Shown: piece by piece, positions 33,532 to 34,711 of the stretch
Layout of the letters: the number at the start of each line of letters is the position of its first letter
Numbering within the stretch: position 1 is the stretch's first letter
Assembly: GCA_021107705.1 (NCBI GenBank)
Contig: JAIOSJ010000341.1
Span: forward strand, 1 to 34,711
Direction: 5' to 3'
DNA: 34,711 nt
DNA from: Thermoanaerobaculales bacterium
GTDB taxonomy: Bacteria > Acidobacteriota > Thermoanaerobaculia > Thermoanaerobaculales > Sulfomarinibacteraceae
Notes under the pieces: generated by a model
Told to the model about the DNA's origin: nothing
The model's database searches: none
Seen by the model: the letters and a program-made list of their open reading frames with translations, nothing else
Position numbers and translations under genes: made by a program

Positions 33532-33809
33532 GAGATTTTGGCGGCGCTGGGAGGGTGGACACATTCTCGGTTGCTGAGGTCAAGTGCTGGGGTACTACCT
33601 ACTCCACTCGTCGCTTGTCCCGCCTTCAAAACCACTCCAAAAAACCAGGTTGCAGGTCTCAGGTCACAGTTCGAGATTCCTGAAGCCTGGTACCCGTAAC
33701 CTGGGTCTTCTACCCGGCGAACCGGCCTGTTGCATTTTGGTTCCGGCTCAGCCGGGTTGGGTATACTCGCGAGAAGAGATGTCGTTGCTTTCGGCTCTCA
33801 GGGGGTTCA
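33532..33809. other. intergenic region, no gene seen
   Basis: About 280 bases lie between the EamA and CsgG-like genes. Loosely repeated CAGGT words and a CCAGGTT...AACCTGG dyad occur around 33646-33705. TATACT near 33761 is a candidate -10 box for the next gene. No coding or RNA gene is convincing. Confidence 0.4.
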
Positions 33810-34403
33810 ATGAAAAGGTGCGTTCTTTTTTGCATGTTGGGATCCTTCGTATTCGTCTCGGTCGTTGTGCACGCTCAAGAGAAACCAAGGATCGGTGTTC
33901 TGAGATTCACCTGTTCAGCAGCCGGGCTGGAATGGTTCCGTTCAAGTGTGGCGTCGGATCTGCAGGATATGCTGATTTCGCACCTGTCCGGCACGCAGGA
34001 CTTCCAGGTCCTGAACAAGAGCCGGACAGACGTGGTTCTCAGCATGAAAGACCTCGGTGGTTCGGACAGGGTTAGCAGTACCGACCATGCGAAACTGATG
34101 AAAATCGACAACGCCAAGTACCTCGTTGCAGCCTCGATCTCGTCCTCCAAGACTGTCCTGGAAGGAAAAAAGGAAGATACCTTTATCGCATTCAGCGTCG
34201 CTGTGATTCTCAAAGAAACCGGCGTTATTGTGAATTCCTCCACCATTGCAGCTTCAGCCGAGGCTGCAGCCGCAGATCCCAACCTGGATTTGAGCCAGTA
34301 CTCTCCGAGAAGCGAGAAATCCAGGAATACTTCGCTGACAGCGGCCATTCAGGCCTGCACCAAGAAGACTGCCGTTCACCTCTCCCGGTTGCCGCTGAGC
34401 TGA
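33810..34403 (+). CDS. secreted CsgG/FlgO-like periplasmic protein
   Basis: The 197-residue protein has a signal peptide (about 1-22, ending VVVHA before QEKPRIG). The mature start (KPRIGVLRF, then SSVASDLQDMLISHLSGTQDFQVLNKS) follows the CsgG/FlgO pattern: a strand, a helix and the F.V..RS/KS step. It continues with DNAKYLVAASISSSKTV. There is no lipobox Cys, so it is soluble in the periplasm or outer-membrane attached through partners, unlike lipoprotein CsgG. GGGGG precedes the ATG. Its length is short for a pore-forming CsgG, so a FlgO-type or accessory role is more likely. Confidence 0.7.
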   Translation: MKRCVLFCMLGSFVFVSVVVHAQEKPRIGVLRFTCSAAGLEWFRSSVASDLQDMLISHLSGTQDFQVLNKSRTDVVLSMKDLGGSDRVSSTDHAKLMKIDNAKYLVAASISSSKTVLEGKKEDTFIAFSVAVILKETGVIVNSSTIAASAEAAAADPNLDLSQYSPRSEKSRNTSLTAAIQACTKKTAVHLSRLPLS

Positions 34404-34593
34404 GAGCAATGAAGAGGCGCCGATGCAGCCTACAGATCGGGCTTCTACTCCAGTTATGATAGTTATCTTGAGCCTGACACTTTGGTTGGGGTTCAAAAAG
34501 GTAGGTTTCCTTCCCTCTCCACGAATCACTTGGCCTTGATCAACTCCCAGCTTCCCAATAAGCCCGGCACCATTACACCGGCATCTACGGCAG

Positions 34594-34638
34594 TGGCGGG
34601 GCTAGCAGGACTCGAACCTGCGGCCTTAGGTTTAGGAA
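34594..34638 (-). other. 3-prime half of tRNA-Arg(CCU), probable attachment site
   Basis: The minus strand reads TTCCTAA (anticodon loop with CCT), ACCTA (3-prime anticodon stem), AGGCC (variable loop), GCAGG-TTCGAGT-CCTGC (T arm), TAGCCCC (acceptor), G and CCA. The expected 5-prime partners TAGGT and GGGGCTA are absent upstream, so the tRNA is incomplete from the anticodon loop onward. This is the mark left when an element integrates at the anticodon loop. On this strand the element would lie beyond the right window edge. The 34404-34593 gap before it shows no gene. Confidence 0.65.
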
Positions 34639-34711
34639 GACACTGCGCCCCTCTTTGGGCTCAACAACTTACGGCCCAAACCTGTAACAATGTGTAACAA
34701 AAAAAGACCCC

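Noticed and set aside
34594-34711. Complete tRNA gene at the right edge
   Set aside because: The sequence upstream of the anticodon loop cannot form the 5-prime anticodon stem, D arm or acceptor strand matching the 3-prime half.

Overview
The window is about 34.7 kb of GC-rich bacterial DNA with densely packed genes and no rRNA. Several traits fit Acidobacteriota, perhaps the Thermoanaerobaculia: secreted proteins ending in a DGFExGD..W tail, DUF4136 lipoproteins, sulfatase-like lipoproteins, FG-GAP propellers and many small toxin-antitoxin modules. This placement rests on recalled gene-family associations, not on a marker gene.

Layout. Positions 1-1200 are a scrap zone: the C-terminal tail of an unknown gene, and an orphan polymorphic-toxin tip followed by an immunity-like gene. 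Positions 1212-13322 are dominated by envelope and secreted proteins: a gingipain-like C25 peptidase, a sulfotransferase with a sulfatase-like lipoprotein that lacks its catalytic residues, an FG-GAP lipoprotein, a DUF2062-methyltransferase fusion, a large repeat-rich exported protein, a UbiA prenyltransferase and a DUF4136 lipoprotein. A 50-residue lipoprotein and a hotdog dehydratase follow.

Positions 14179-21476 hold the most unusual locus. A 1684-residue phosphotransfer protein carries a PEP-utiliser swivelling-histidine domain in front of, rather than behind, a dikinase-type ATP-grasp domain. It has no recognisable PEP/pyruvate barrel. Its stop codon overlaps the start of a malic enzyme-phosphotransacetylase protein whose malic domain has lost the catalytic lysine and most metal ligands.

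Positions 21662-24433 are larB-larC-larE on the minus strand, which make the nickel-pincer nucleotide cofactor; the client enzyme is not in the window. Positions 24434-28615 are an accessory strip: a MITE-like element, two PIN toxin-antitoxin pairs, a frameshifted remnant of a Cys-rich metal-binding protein, an AAA/DUF4143 ATPase and a MazF-type pair, with promoters, terminators, dyads and dispersed repeats between them.

Positions 28616-32615 carry a nucleotide-sugar epimerase and a pyrR-pyrB-pyrC operon behind a terminator hairpin that looks like a PyrR attenuator. An EamA transporter and a CsgG/FlgO-like secreted protein follow. The right edge holds only the 3-prime half of a tRNA-Arg(CCU), the typical footprint of an element integrated beyond the window.
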